Below, in pieces: positions 43,790 through 52,779 of a DNA stretch of 54,399 bases; positions within the stretch are counted from its first letter, which is position 1, and each line of letters opens with the position of its first letter. A model generated the notes under the pieces. It was not told where the DNA came from and ran no database searches. It saw nothing but the letters and a program-made list of their open reading frames with translations. This DNA is from Spirochaetota bacterium. GTDB lineage: Bacteria; Spirochaetota; UBA4802; JAFGDQ01. The translations under genes were made by a program, and so were the position numbers. The stretch covers positions 1-54,399 of the forward strand of contig JAFGSG010000001.1 in the NCBI GenBank assembly GCA_016934735.1. Reading direction: 5' to 3'.

Positions 43790-45694
43790 TTATGCCCCCA
43801 TCCTTATTATTGTTTCAAGCATTTTGTCAAAAGTTGAGATCATTCTCGCGTTTGCGTTATACCCGTGCTGGAACGCTATCATTGCCGACATTTCTTCGTC
43901 AAGATTGACTCCTGATATTGATTCCCGGAGATTTACAAGATTTTTCAGCAGAGTCTGCTGATTTTCGGTTCTGTCTTTAGCTTCTTCTCCCTGCGCCCCG
44001 ATTCTGGATATGAGGGATGTGTAATAATCATTAAATGTCGTATTTTTGTCTATCATCACATTTTTATGCCGGAGATTAGCGATTAATAGCGCATTGGAAC
44101 CGTCGCCTATGCCGTTTGCCGTATTGTAGTCACCTGTTCCGCCGATGTCTTTGCCTTTTGATGCAGCAATATTGTCAACATCATACATTACAGCATCCGA
44201 TACTGCCATGTATGCGGCGGGATTATAACGCGGAGTAATTGTGATATGCTCCCTGTCCGGCAGAAATTTGGCTATGTCATTTATCCTTCTGTAATCGAAG
44301 GATCCCTGCACGCCTGATTGTTTTAATATGCCGGTAAGCCCTACCAGAAACTGTCCTGAATCCTCAAGATGCTTTATCATGAAATTTTTTTTGTCATTGT
44401 GCCCGGAGATTGTGCCTTTGAGTGCGACCTCACCGTTGTGATTTATGTAAGCAGCGACTCCCAGCTTTGCGTCATTGATCTTTTTCATCACAGTATTAAT
44501 TGTATCTGTCTCAGCGTAGTCAATCTGCTGTTCAATTTCGAACTGGTCATTGCTTAAAAAAGTGAGTGTCCCTCTTATGCCGATTGCAGCGGAAGCGTCT
44601 ATCTTATGGCTGCCGGAAACCTTGAAAATTGCCGTGACATCTGAAATGCCGTCATTGTTCAGATCATGGTTCCCTTCAACATTATCCGACACATTGATAT
44701 ACTGGAAAAAATCGATATTGGTTTTACCGTTCCGTCCGAATCCGTCCCTGTGAACTTCGTTCATAAGGTCTGCCAGGTTTACCGCAAAGGCGTTGATGCT
44801 GTTAATATTATCCCTTAGGATTTGATCTCTTACTTCAATAAGGGCAAGGAGTGATCCGCCTTTAATGCTTACGTCTGTTTCAGTGCCTTTCCATACTACT
44901 TTATAATATCCGTTGTTTTCCGGATCCTGGAGCGCGAGAAGGGGATGCACCACTTCACCCTGAACAAGATTTTCACCGTCAATGTAAACAATAAGTTCAT
45001 CCTTGTCGCTTCTGCCTATGGAAATGTTCACGATCTCAGAGAGCTTTTCAATAAGAGCGTCCCTTCTGTCTTTAAGGTCGTTAGGATTGTCGCCGAGGGC
45101 TTCTGCTTTCAGTATTCTTTCGTTAAGGTCCCTGATCTCGTATGCATAGACATTGATCTGCTCAACAGTGTGCGCTATCTGCCTGTTCGCGTTCTGCTGT
45201 AAATCGTACAGCTGCCTGTAAACATGTTTTACTTCGTTGGAGAGGTTTACCGCTTTTTCTTTAGTGACTTCGCGTGTTGATCTTTCTTCAGGATATTTGG
45301 ACAGCTCCTGCCAGCCTCTCCAGAGCTCGTCCAGCCGGTTCCTGACTGACTGATCAGACGGTTCGTTATATATGATTTCGGTCTGATATATAAAGTCGCT
45401 TTTAGTCTTCCAGTATCCGAGCACGTCTTTTTCCACTACTATGCGGTCGTCTACAAAAGCGTCTCTTATCCTTTCAACTGTCGACACAATGGAGCCCTGG
45501 CCTATATTTCCCGCAGCATTTGATCTGTTCAGAGCAGGCACGTAAAGCGGATCTGCGGCTGTGATTATTACTCTCTGTCTTGAGTATTCCTTGTTCGCCG
45601 CATTCGAAATATTATGGCCTGTTACATGAAGTGCCTGCTGATGAGACGATAATCCTTTTTTTCCTATTTCAATTCCCATAAATGTGGAATTCAT
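43790..45694 (-). CDS. flgK: Flagellar hook-associated protein 1, FlgK
   Basis: A 634-residue junction protein between hook and filament. The N-terminus MNSTFMGIEIGKKGLSSHQQALHVTGHNISNAANKEYSRQRV, then VERIRDAFVDDRI and EPSDQSVRNRLDELWRGWQELSKYPEE, closely follow spirochaete FlgK. The C-terminus (SGVNLDEEMSAMIAFQHGYNANARMISTFDKMLETIIRMG) is the standard flagellar rod/hook D0 helix. It lies 50 bases after flgN and is followed at once by flgL, a normal order. Confidence 0.96.
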   Translation of the reverse strand: MNSTFMGIEIGKKGLSSHQQALHVTGHNISNAANKEYSRQRVIITAADPLYVPALNRSNAAGNIGQGSIVSTVERIRDAFVDDRIVVEKDVLGYWKTKSDFIYQTEIIYNEPSDQSVRNRLDELWRGWQELSKYPEERSTREVTKEKAVNLSNEVKHVYRQLYDLQQNANRQIAHTVEQINVYAYEIRDLNERILKAEALGDNPNDLKDRRDALIEKLSEIVNISIGRSDKDELIVYIDGENLVQGEVVHPLLALQDPENNGYYKVVWKGTETDVSIKGGSLLALIEVRDQILRDNINSINAFAVNLADLMNEVHRDGFGRNGKTNIDFFQYINVSDNVEGNHDLNNDGISDVTAIFKVSGSHKIDASAAIGIRGTLTFLSNDQFEIEQQIDYAETDTINTVMKKINDAKLGVAAYINHNGEVALKGTISGHNDKKNFMIKHLEDSGQFLVGLTGILKQSGVQGSFDYRRINDIAKFLPDREHITITPRYNPAAYMAVSDAVMYDVDNIAASKGKDIGGTGDYNTANGIGDGSNALLIANLRHKNVMIDKNTTFNDYYTSLISRIGAQGEEAKDRTENQQTLLKNLVNLRESISGVNLDEEMSAMIAFQHGYNANARMISTFDKMLETIIRMGA

Positions 45695-45744
45695 GGCTTG
45701 CTCCTTTAATAATTAGTATGCTTCCGCATATGTAATAAATTTTT

Positions 45745-46236
45745 TTATATTTTTTTATCCAATACAAATGAATTGATGGTCTTTGAGTTTTCCATTCCTT
45801 TTCTGCTGTAGCCTGTTTCCATTGAAACTGATTTTTTCACTCCTTTGATCATCTTTTTAAAAAATTCCAGATTATCGGTAATCATTTTTGCATTCGTTTC
45901 CTGAAGGGTTTTTATCCTATCGAGCGTTTTTTTTAGAAGAGTGCCGATCTCTTCAAGCGTGCTTTCCGATATGCCTTCAATTGCCGCAATGTCTGTTAAT
46001 GTAAGTTTAGATTCTGAATTGTTCTTTAAATATTGATCAGTGATTTTTTTTCTGGTGCTTTCTACAGGGGCAATTTTATATAAGTAGTCTTCCTGCTCAG
46101 TGCTGAGCTTTTGCATTAATGCTCCGTTTTTTTTAATAATTGCGTCGCTTTTTTCTCTTTCAAGTCGTAAAATGTTGCTGAATATGCGTAGTTCTTCGCT
46201 TAATACATGCTCAAGCTGTATAAGGTTTTTGGACAT
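45745..46236 (-). CDS. flgN: FlgN-family flagellar export chaperone
   Basis: The protein has 163 residues, all helical, with a long coiled-coil region (SNILRLEREKSDAIIKKNGALMQKL, TEQEDYLYKIAPVE, TLKKTLDRIKTLQETNAKMITDNLEF). The size, helix content and position directly before flgK and flgL identify it as FlgN, which keeps FlgK and FlgL unfolded for export. Sequence conservation of FlgN is low, so position carries weight. The ribosome binding site is AAGGAGGG before ATG 46236. Confidence 0.85.
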   Translation of the reverse strand: MSKNLIQLEHVLSEELRIFSNILRLEREKSDAIIKKNGALMQKLSTEQEDYLYKIAPVESTRKKITDQYLKNNSESKLTLTDIAAIEGISESTLEEIGTLLKKTLDRIKTLQETNAKMITDNLEFFKKMIKGVKKSVSMETGYSRKGMENSKTINSFVLDKKI

Positions 46237-46397
46237 TTATCCCTCCTTGGAGCTTAAAAGATCCTTTTCTTCTGTTGTTTATTTATCGGTAAATACATTA
46301 GAATTAATAAAAATTTATTTTGAGGGATATTTGGTGGCGGACATTTTACGGAAAACTGTTGTTAAAGGGGTAGTATTACTGGAAGATGCATTGTAAT

Positions 46398-48707
46398 TTA
46401 TTCATAAACATACTGAACACCAAGGAAGGATTCTATGCATTCGAATACCTCATGTTTCTTAAACGGCTTACGGAGATATGCGTCTGCTCCTGCTTCCAGA
46501 GCTTTCAGCCTGTCTTCCTGAAACGCGCTGGCAGTTACCGCGATTATTGGAATTTTTTTGTCTTTTGTTGTATTCATTGTTTTTATTGCGCGCGTTGCGT
46601 CATAACCGTCCATAACAGGCATCCGCATATCCATCAGGACAATGTCCGGGAGCCATGACTTGAATTTCTTAATAGCTTCAAGGCCGTCTTCAGCTACTTC
46701 AACTTTAAAGCCGACTGATAAAAGCATCTCCTGCAATAGTTTACGATTGCCTTCTCTGTCGTCTGCAACAAGGACTTTGTACGATTCTCCCTGCTTTAAT
46801 CCAATTACGCGCCTTTCAGGATGATTAGTTTCTTTTAATTCATACCCCGGCAGTATCTCGACTGTTATAGTAAAACATGCTCCTTTGCCGGGTTCGCTTT
46901 CCACTGTAATATAGCCTCCCATGATCTTAGCATACTGCTGGCTTATGGCAAGGCCAAGCCCTGTTCCTCCTTCTTTGATGCCTGCTTCTGTTTGTGCGAA
47001 CATCTGGAATAGAATTTTTATGTCTTTATCTGCAATTCCTGGTCCTGTATCTGTAACCCGGGCTATAAGATTCATTTTGCCGTTTTTTCCTTTTGTTGTG
47101 ATCAGTTTCAGGATAATACTGCCTTTTTCGGTAAATTTTACTGCGTTGCCTACAATGTTGATGAATATCTGACGTATTTTTTTTTCGTCAGTTTCAATAA
47201 ATTTCGGCAAGTCATCCGGAATTTCAACAATAAGGGATACATTTTTTTCTTTTGCCTTAGACTTAAACATTGCCTCAATTTCTTTCAGCATTGAGTGTAA
47301 ATTAAAATTTGAAGGATTAAAGGTAATGCGTCTTGCTTCTATCCTGGATATTTCTAAAATATCATTAATAAGTGCCAGCAGGTGTTCTCCGCTCCGGTTA
47401 ATGGTTCCTATCCAGTCCTTTTGATCTTTGGTGAGATTTTCATCATGGAGCATCAGCTCCGAGAAACCCATTATCGCGTTTAAAGGAGTCCGGATCTCAT
47501 GTGACATGCTGGATAAAAATGTGCTCTTGGCACGGTTGGCTGTCTCGGCTGCTTCTCTGGATTTCTCCAGATTATCTTCTGCTTCTTTGAAATCAGTAAT
47601 GTCGCGTTTAATGCCTACCAGTCCTGTGATTTGCCCGTTTTTATCCTTCATAGGAATTTTTGTAACAGCATACCAGTGTATATTTCCGTCTGAATCAGAT
47701 ACAGGCATCTCAAAATTAATAATTTGCCCTCTGGCGCGCAATATTGTGTTTTCTTCTGCGTAAGAAGCCATGGCTGCCTTTTGCGGCAGAAGATCAAAAT
47801 CTGTTTTTCCTATTATTTCATGGAATTCCTTAAAGCCGAAAGAGGATAAAACTTTTGAGTTAGCCATTATATACTTGTTTTCACTATCTTTTGCATAAAT
47901 TTCATCCGGCATGGCATCAATCAGGGTGCGATACATATTGCTCTTTCTGGTTATTTCTTCTTCCATACGTTTGCGTTCAGACATTTCTATTTGCATATCC
48001 GAATTTATTTTTTCCAGTTCAGCAGTGCGTTCTTTTACTAATTCTTCAAGATGTTTGCGATATTTTTCAAGTTCGTTCTCAGCCTTCTTGCGTTCTGTAA
48101 TATCGAAAAAGAGTACTGATATTCCATCAGGTACGGGCTGGATACTGAGATCAAAGTACCTTCTGTCACCATCCGGAATTTTGAATTCATTTTCCATATA
48201 ACGCGGAATTCTGTTCTCCATGCAGAGTTTTAAAGCAGTATATAGTTCAGTATCCTGAATACCTGGTAATACTTCCATTATAGTATGACCCAGCATTTCC
48301 TGCTTATTCCTTTTGTCAAATATAGCTGTCGCATTATTCATATAAATATAACGCCAGTTACGGTCAATTACATGGTATCCCTCTCTCATATTGTCCAATA
48401 AATTATGATACCGCTCCTCAGCCAGTTCGCGTTCCAGAAGCATGGGACGGATATACAGCATCCCGAAAAAAATTAAAAGAGATAATATTAACCCGAATAT
48501 TTCAAAGTATGTATCAGTTATAAAACTATCCGGTTTGTAAAATATATAATATATGGGTATTATACGTCTGACGCCCATGATAAAAAGAGCACAGGAGATC
48601 ACTATCCATGAGACTGCTTTTCTTGTTACTTTAACTAGTCTTAAAGCAAGAAAGGCAGCTGAGAATTGGAATATGGCAGAAACAGCCAATATCGTGATAA
48701 TCAGCAT
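46398..48707 (-). CDS. Membrane hybrid histidine kinase with two PAS domains and a C-terminal receiver
   Basis: The protein has about 769 residues from ATG 48707 (GGAG seven bases upstream; the in-frame TTG at 48743 is less likely). Three hydrophobic segments lie in the first 105 residues (IITILAVSAIFQFSAAFLALR, WIVISCALFIMGV, GLILSLLIFFGMLYI). Two PAS domains follow (YHNLLDNMREGYHVIDRNW; YRTLIDAMPDEIYAKDSEN), then a coiled coil, HisKA with SHEIRTPLNAIMGFSELM, HATPase with FINIVGNAVKFTEKG and DTGPGIADKDIKILFQMFAQTE, GGTGLGLAIS, and a receiver with DIVLMDMRMPVMDGYDATRAI and a Lys in YLRKPFKKHE. The receiver probably takes phosphate for a phosphorelay; no separate regulator is adjacent. Confidence 0.95.
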   Translation of the reverse strand: MLIITILAVSAIFQFSAAFLALRLVKVTRKAVSWIVISCALFIMGVRRIIPIYYIFYKPDSFITDTYFEIFGLILSLLIFFGMLYIRPMLLERELAEERYHNLLDNMREGYHVIDRNWRYIYMNNATAIFDKRNKQEMLGHTIMEVLPGIQDTELYTALKLCMENRIPRYMENEFKIPDGDRRYFDLSIQPVPDGISVLFFDITERKKAENELEKYRKHLEELVKERTAELEKINSDMQIEMSERKRMEEEITRKSNMYRTLIDAMPDEIYAKDSENKYIMANSKVLSSFGFKEFHEIIGKTDFDLLPQKAAMASYAEENTILRARGQIINFEMPVSDSDGNIHWYAVTKIPMKDKNGQITGLVGIKRDITDFKEAEDNLEKSREAAETANRAKSTFLSSMSHEIRTPLNAIMGFSELMLHDENLTKDQKDWIGTINRSGEHLLALINDILEISRIEARRITFNPSNFNLHSMLKEIEAMFKSKAKEKNVSLIVEIPDDLPKFIETDEKKIRQIFINIVGNAVKFTEKGSIILKLITTKGKNGKMNLIARVTDTGPGIADKDIKILFQMFAQTEAGIKEGGTGLGLAISQQYAKIMGGYITVESEPGKGACFTITVEILPGYELKETNHPERRVIGLKQGESYKVLVADDREGNRKLLQEMLLSVGFKVEVAEDGLEAIKKFKSWLPDIVLMDMRMPVMDGYDATRAIKTMNTTKDKKIPIIAVTASAFQEDRLKALEAGADAYLRKPFKKHEVFECIESFLGVQYVYE

Positions 48708-48970
48708 ATTCGTCTCCAATAAATAAAATATAATGTTACTCAAGGATCCCTGAGCTTATACCTGAAGAGAATAATATTAGCAGCAACAAGAAAGCGGAAA
48801 GCATAGTAGAGTATTAGCGATGCTGTATTGCTAATGGATTTATTATAAGGCGATTTTGGATTGAATTCAAGAAAAATTTTAGTAGGAAAAGGAGTAATTA
48901 TATAAAATTAAATAGATAAATATTTACAAATATATTCAACAAGGGAGATAATGGTTTCATGAAGATGGCA

Positions 48971-49993
48971 TCAATTCCGGACGCGATTTTTCATCTTTAC
49001 TTCTTCCGACTTTCTGAACCACTCATCAGCCTCTTTATTTTTGCCTGCGTTTTTCATTACCATGCCGAGTCCGTAATAGGGCGCGAAATTATCCGGGTCA
49101 AGTTTAATGCTTTCAGCATAATGGTCAAAAGCCTTCAGATATTCTTTGCGGTCAAAGTAGATATCTCCGAGCGTATTGTGAGTATCGGGACGCATGGGGT
49201 CAAGAGTAACAGTATATCTGATATCTTCAAAGGCTCTGTCTTTTCTATTTAGAGCATAGTATGAACTGCCTCGGTTATGATATGCAGAAGAAAAGAACGG
49301 ATAAAGTTTAATTGCTTCGCTGAAATAGGGGATTGCTTCCCTGAATTTTTTATTGGTGAAAAGATACGCGCCTATGTTATTATTCTGAACTCCCAGGAAT
49401 TCCTTTCTGCTCAGGCTTTTAAGATACACTCCCTGATGAATCGACTGGTCAGCAATTTTGAGTTTTTTAACATAGTAAGCGTCCGGATAATGTCTGCCTT
49501 CAACCGGTTCCCAGTTCAGGTATGTCCCGTCATTGAAATTAAAGCGCAAAAAGCTGTGGTTTGGAGCAAATACCGGAATGATTGGAAGGCGAAGGACTTC
49601 GGATATTGCCGTATAAATAGCACAGTAGTTATCGCAGTCTATTTGTTTTTTATCAAGGCAGACATTCAGAAGGAAATTCGGTTTGAAAATAAATCCTTCT
49701 TCCTTTAAAAGAATATAAATTGAAGACATGACTATAATCGCTTCTTCAGTGGTATAATCATTTTTGAATTTAATTTTTAATGTTGCCTTATTTATCAGTT
49801 TGTTAATATATTCATCATGGCGCAAAACCGCACCGAATGGTTTTTCCATATCCAGGAAGTCATGTGCAATAGTACGCGGAATACCGGAATAAATATCAGC
49901 ATTTGCTGCTGGTATAAAATTAGAACAAAAAATCAATAGAAATAAAACAATAAATTTTATTGCTAGCAAGTTTATTTTTTTAATTTTAAACAT
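48971..49993 (-). CDS. Secreted transglutaminase-like TPR protein
   Basis: The protein has 340 residues with a signal peptide (IKFIVLFLLIFCSNFIPAANA). Residues about 100-180 resemble a transglutaminase-like domain with DCDNYCAIYTAISEVLRLPIIPVF, then NHSFLRFNFNDGTYLNWEPVEG, which would provide Cys and His of a papain-like triad, with the Glu of WEP near by. The second half has about four TPR units (NIGAYLFTNKKFREAIPYFSEAI, SAYHNRGSSYYALNRKDRAFEDI, DPMRPDTHNTLGDIYFDRKEYLKAFDHYAESI). The start overlaps the MFS stop by eight bases, so the two are coupled. Periplasmic scaffold or wall-linked role is inferred. The exact family is uncertain. Confidence 0.78.
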   Translation of the reverse strand: MFKIKKINLLAIKFIVLFLLIFCSNFIPAANADIYSGIPRTIAHDFLDMEKPFGAVLRHDEYINKLINKATLKIKFKNDYTTEEAIIVMSSIYILLKEEGFIFKPNFLLNVCLDKKQIDCDNYCAIYTAISEVLRLPIIPVFAPNHSFLRFNFNDGTYLNWEPVEGRHYPDAYYVKKLKIADQSIHQGVYLKSLSRKEFLGVQNNNIGAYLFTNKKFREAIPYFSEAIKLYPFFSSAYHNRGSSYYALNRKDRAFEDIRYTVTLDPMRPDTHNTLGDIYFDRKEYLKAFDHYAESIKLDPDNFAPYYGLGMVMKNAGKNKEADEWFRKSEEVKMKNRVRN

Positions 49994-51374
49994 TGTTAAC
50001 CTCCCTGTTGAGATTCCCCCTGGTTGAAGAAAAATATATACCGATAGTCGAAAGCACAGTGAAAATTATAAAGCATATTTTTACGCTTTTTTGAAAAGCA
50101 GGGTAAACTGCAGGCATAATTTCAGTTTTGCCTATGAGCATAGTGAAAATCAGTGTAGAAATAGTCATGCTTAACGTCATTCCGATTGTTCTCATTGTGG
50201 CAACAGTGCCTGAAGCAATGCCGTAATGCTTCTTTTCCACTGAACTCATGATGGCATTCGTGTTAGGCGATGAAAATAATGCATATCCAAAACCTAAGAG
50301 GATCAGAATTCCTATGATAAAAATTATCGGCAGTCCGGGCTTTAAAAAGATTAACATGAATAATCCGACAGTATTAATAGTCATACCGATACTGGCTAGA
50401 AGGCCGGGATCAATTTTATCCGATAGTTTACCCATGAACGGGGAAAAAACGGCCTGTACAATCGGCTGTGATATAAGCACAAGGCCCGCGGTTTGAGGCG
50501 GAAGGTCAAGAATAAACTGTAAATATAAACTCAGTAAAAATGTAATCGTATGAGTAGAAGCATAATTAATTAGGGCGGCAAGGGAAGAAAATGTAAATAC
50601 TTTATTATGCTTAAAAAGAGTTAGTTCAAAAACCGGATAATCAATTTTAAGTTCCCGTGCAGCAAAACCGAAAAGTCCTGCGATACCAAGAAATAACAAT
50701 ATAAATGCAGTTAATTGAGGCAGAATAGATACTCCATACATTATCATTATGAGGGACGCGCCGTAAATAATACTCCCGAGCAAATCGAATTTCTCTCCTT
50801 TTGCATCGGCCCATTCCCCCTTTAAAAAAAAGACAGCGAGTATTATGGAGAGAATCCCTATCGGAGTAATGGTAATAAAGATTGATTGCCATGAAAAGTA
50901 ATGAGTTAAAAGGCCTCCGATAAATGGGCCTGCGGAAAGTCCAAGATAAACAGCGGCTACGTTAATTCCCAATGCTGTACCGCGCTCCTTAACAGGAAAA
51001 ATTGATATTATTATTGCAACTCCTGTTGTTAAATGCATTGCAGCGCCAATTCCCAGAATAATCCGTAATGTAATTAAAATTTCTATTGAACCGGCAAAGG
51101 CGCATAGAAAATTGGAAATAACAAATATAGTGATTCCGATAATATATATTTTTTTTCTTCCGTAAATATCTGCTATTTTACCTATAGGGATAAGTAATAC
51201 CGAATTAGAAAGTACATATGAAGTTGCGATCCAGGTCAGTAAAATCGCATCGATAGAAAATGCTTTTTGTATGCCGGGCAGAGCGATGTTTACTCCGGAT
51301 AGCATATATGGGGTGATAAATGAGCTGACTCCGGTCACTATAAGTGCGGATATTTTTGTTGATCGGTCGGACAT
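49986..51374 (-). CDS. MFS drug-exporter (DHA2-like) transporter
   Basis: The protein has about 462 residues and 13-14 membrane helices. I placed the start at ATG 51374 (GGAG about 11 bases upstream; an in-frame TTG at 51392 is less likely). Motif A-like segment GKIADIYGRKKIYIIGITIFV, LRIILGIGAAMHLTTGVAIIISIFPVKERGTALGI (motifs B and C region) and GLSAGPFIGGLLTHYFSWQSIF are typical of the DHA2 14-helix family that exports drugs or dyes by proton antiport. Substrate unknown. It overlaps and precedes the TPR gene. Confidence 0.93.
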   Translation of the reverse strand: MSDRSTKISALIVTGVSSFITPYMLSGVNIALPGIQKAFSIDAILLTWIATSYVLSNSVLLIPIGKIADIYGRKKIYIIGITIFVISNFLCAFAGSIEILITLRIILGIGAAMHLTTGVAIIISIFPVKERGTALGINVAAVYLGLSAGPFIGGLLTHYFSWQSIFITITPIGILSIILAVFFLKGEWADAKGEKFDLLGSIIYGASLIMIMYGVSILPQLTAFILLFLGIAGLFGFAARELKIDYPVFELTLFKHNKVFTFSSLAALINYASTHTITFLLSLYLQFILDLPPQTAGLVLISQPIVQAVFSPFMGKLSDKIDPGLLASIGMTINTVGLFMLIFLKPGLPIIFIIGILILLGFGYALFSSPNTNAIMSSVEKKHYGIASGTVATMRTIGMTLSMTISTLIFTMLIGKTEIMPAVYPAFQKSVKICFIIFTVLSTIGIYFSSTRGNLNREVNNV

Positions 51375-51738
51375 ATAAGTGAATTTCTCCAATTAGTCAA
51401 TTGCTTTACTAGTATATTGTTCCCGCCATGGTGTGGTTTAAATAAAATAAAATCCAGCGTTTATTTGAAATATTTTTTAAGTTGCACGAATCGATTTAAA
51501 GTTAAAAAAGCAATTATCATAATTTAAATTTTTTTATGTGTATTCATGTATTATAAAATGCACGATAATTCTTTAAAATATTAGTATAAGTATCAGATTT
51601 ATTATGCAATTAAATACGGTTTTAAGGAAAATGATTTGTGTGTAGGTCACATAAAAATATTATGTTTTAGAAAGTAAAAAATGCTTGCTCTTTCATATTA
51701 GTTAGACATAATTCTTCAACTATATTGTTATTAATAGC
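51375..51738. other. Divergent intergenic region
   Basis: This AT-rich gap must carry promoters for the MFS gene to the left and the small Cys-rich gene to the right. TGTGTGTAGGTCACA near 51638 is partly symmetric, but I cannot call it a known operator. No RNA gene is seen. Confidence 0.3.
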
Positions 51739-51757
51739 AAGCTCTTTGGAAGAGCTT
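51739..51757 (+). promoter_or_regulatory. Perfect hairpin in the leader of the small Cys-rich gene
   Basis: AAGCTCTT (51739-51746) pairs exactly with AAGAGCTT (51750-51757) around TGG, followed by ATTTTAT. It lies about 24 bases before the ATG at 51781. It could be a weak attenuator or a leader stabiliser. Confidence 0.5.
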
Positions 51758-51780
51758 ATTTTATAACAGGAGAGTACTGT

Positions 51781-52044
51781 ATGAAGCGGTTACTCACTAT
51801 ATCATTAACAATTTTTATAGCTCTGGCTTTTTTAGGAATAAGTGAAGCTCAGAAAAAAGCAAATAAAGCAAAACAAAAGAATAATCCCTGCGTGGCAGAA
51901 TGCAACAAAGTGCATAAAAAATGTCTTAATGCTGCTAAAAAAGCAAATAAAACAGCGAGAAGAGGCAAACTTGTGGAATGCAATAAGGCTCAGAAAGAAT
52001 GCAAAGCAAATTGCAACAATCCGGCAGATGAAGAGGAAGAATAA
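51781..52044 (+). CDS. Small exported protein with mirrored CX3CX6C / CX6CX3C motifs
   Basis: The protein has 87 residues with a signal peptide (ISLTIFIALAFLGISEA). The mature part is Lys/Asn/Ala-rich and helical, with Cys37, 41 and 48, then Cys67, 74 and 78: CVAECNKVHKKC, 18 residues, CNKAQKECKANC. Mirror spacing suggests two antiparallel helices stapled by disulfides, like CHCH-type hairpins but with CX6C and not CX9C. The end is acidic (EEEE). I do not recognise the family; periplasmic location would allow the disulfides. A tiny lipoprotein follows 95 bases on. Confidence 0.78.
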   Translation: MKRLLTISLTIFIALAFLGISEAQKKANKAKQKNNPCVAECNKVHKKCLNAAKKANKTARRGKLVECNKAQKECKANCNNPADEEEE

Positions 52045-52139
52045 AATAATACAATTAAACATATAATTTGAAGTTCATAGGGAGAATATTTTAAGCAGGT
52101 ATTTTTTAAATTACTCTACTCTAAAGGAGGTGATTTGAA

Positions 52140-52280
52140 ATGAAAAAGATCACATTAGCAGTTCTTGCTCTTTGTTTACTTGCTTCTATTGTATTAGTCA
52201 GCTGCAAACAAGAAGCTTCTCAACCAGCTCAGGAAGAACCTAAGGCAGAAGAAGCACAGAAGGACGCACCGGCAAAGTAG
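52140..52280 (+). CDS. Tiny predicted lipoprotein (46 residues)
   Basis: The frame has 46 codons plus a stop. MKKITLAVLALCLLASIVLVSCKQE is a lipoprotein signal with lipobox LVSC; the mature tail is about 25 residues, rich in Ala, Glu, Pro and Gln. The ribosome binding site AAAGGAGGTGATTT is an almost full match to the 16S rRNA tail, so strong translation is expected. No known family; many bacteria have such small lipoproteins. It follows the Cys-rich gene in the same direction. Confidence 0.7.
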   Translation: MKKITLAVLALCLLASIVLVSCKQEASQPAQEEPKAEEAQKDAPAK

Positions 52281-52361
52281 CTAATATTTTTTAGATGTAA
52301 TGTATGGAGGGGTGGTGTATATTATATGCCACCCTTTCTATATATTAAGATAGAATATTTT

Positions 52362-52694
52362 ATGAGAACTATAATATTATTAATTTTTTCAAATCTTTTT
52401 ATGACAACTGCCTGGTATGGACATTTAAAATATAAATCAACAGCGCTATGGCTTGTTATTTTAACCAGCTGGCTAATCGCATTGCCCGAATATGCCCTTC
52501 AGGTACCGGCAAATCGTTTTGGCCATGGGCAATTTACTGCTCCTCAATTAAAGATAATCCAGGAAGTTATTTCTATAACTATCTTCCTAGGCTTCTGCCT
52601 GCTTTATTTGCGGGAACCTTTCAAGTGGAATTATGTCCTGTCTTTAATCTGTATAATCATGGCAGTTGTTTTTGCTTTCTGGAACCTTTTTTAA
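52362..52694 (+). CDS. DUF486-family membrane protein (DMT superfamily)
   Basis: The protein has about 110 residues from ATG 52362 (an earlier ATG at 52326 adds 12 residues of doubtful value). It has four membrane helices with the family marks IFSNLFMTTAWYGHLK, WLIALPEYALQVPANRFGHGQFTAPQLKIIQEVISI and YLREPFKWNYVLSLICIIMAVVFAFW. This small four-helix family resembles the DMT/SMR transporters but its substrate is unknown. Confidence 0.9.
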   Translation: MRTIILLIFSNLFMTTAWYGHLKYKSTALWLVILTSWLIALPEYALQVPANRFGHGQFTAPQLKIIQEVISITIFLGFCLLYLREPFKWNYVLSLICIIMAVVFAFWNLF

Positions 52695-52779
52695 TGGTTT
52701 AAAATATTTTAGACCACATTTTTTAATTATAAGTCAATAACTGCAGAGTTTGAGGAAAAGATCATAGGAAAAATGTATT

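Noticed and set aside
46283-46290. ACCGATAA on the minus strand upstream of flgN, like a sigma-28 -10 element
   Set aside because: No TAAA-type -35 lies at the required distance (the nearest is about eight bases too far), so the promoter claim is not supported.
48740-48755. CTCAAGGATCCCTGAG near-palindrome upstream of the hybrid kinase gene
   Set aside because: Short and with an imperfect pair; could be chance and no regulator is known to bind it.
51636-51652. TGTGTGTAGGTCACA, partly like a CRP/FNR site
   Set aside because: The left half is not TGTGA at the right spacing; symmetry is poor.
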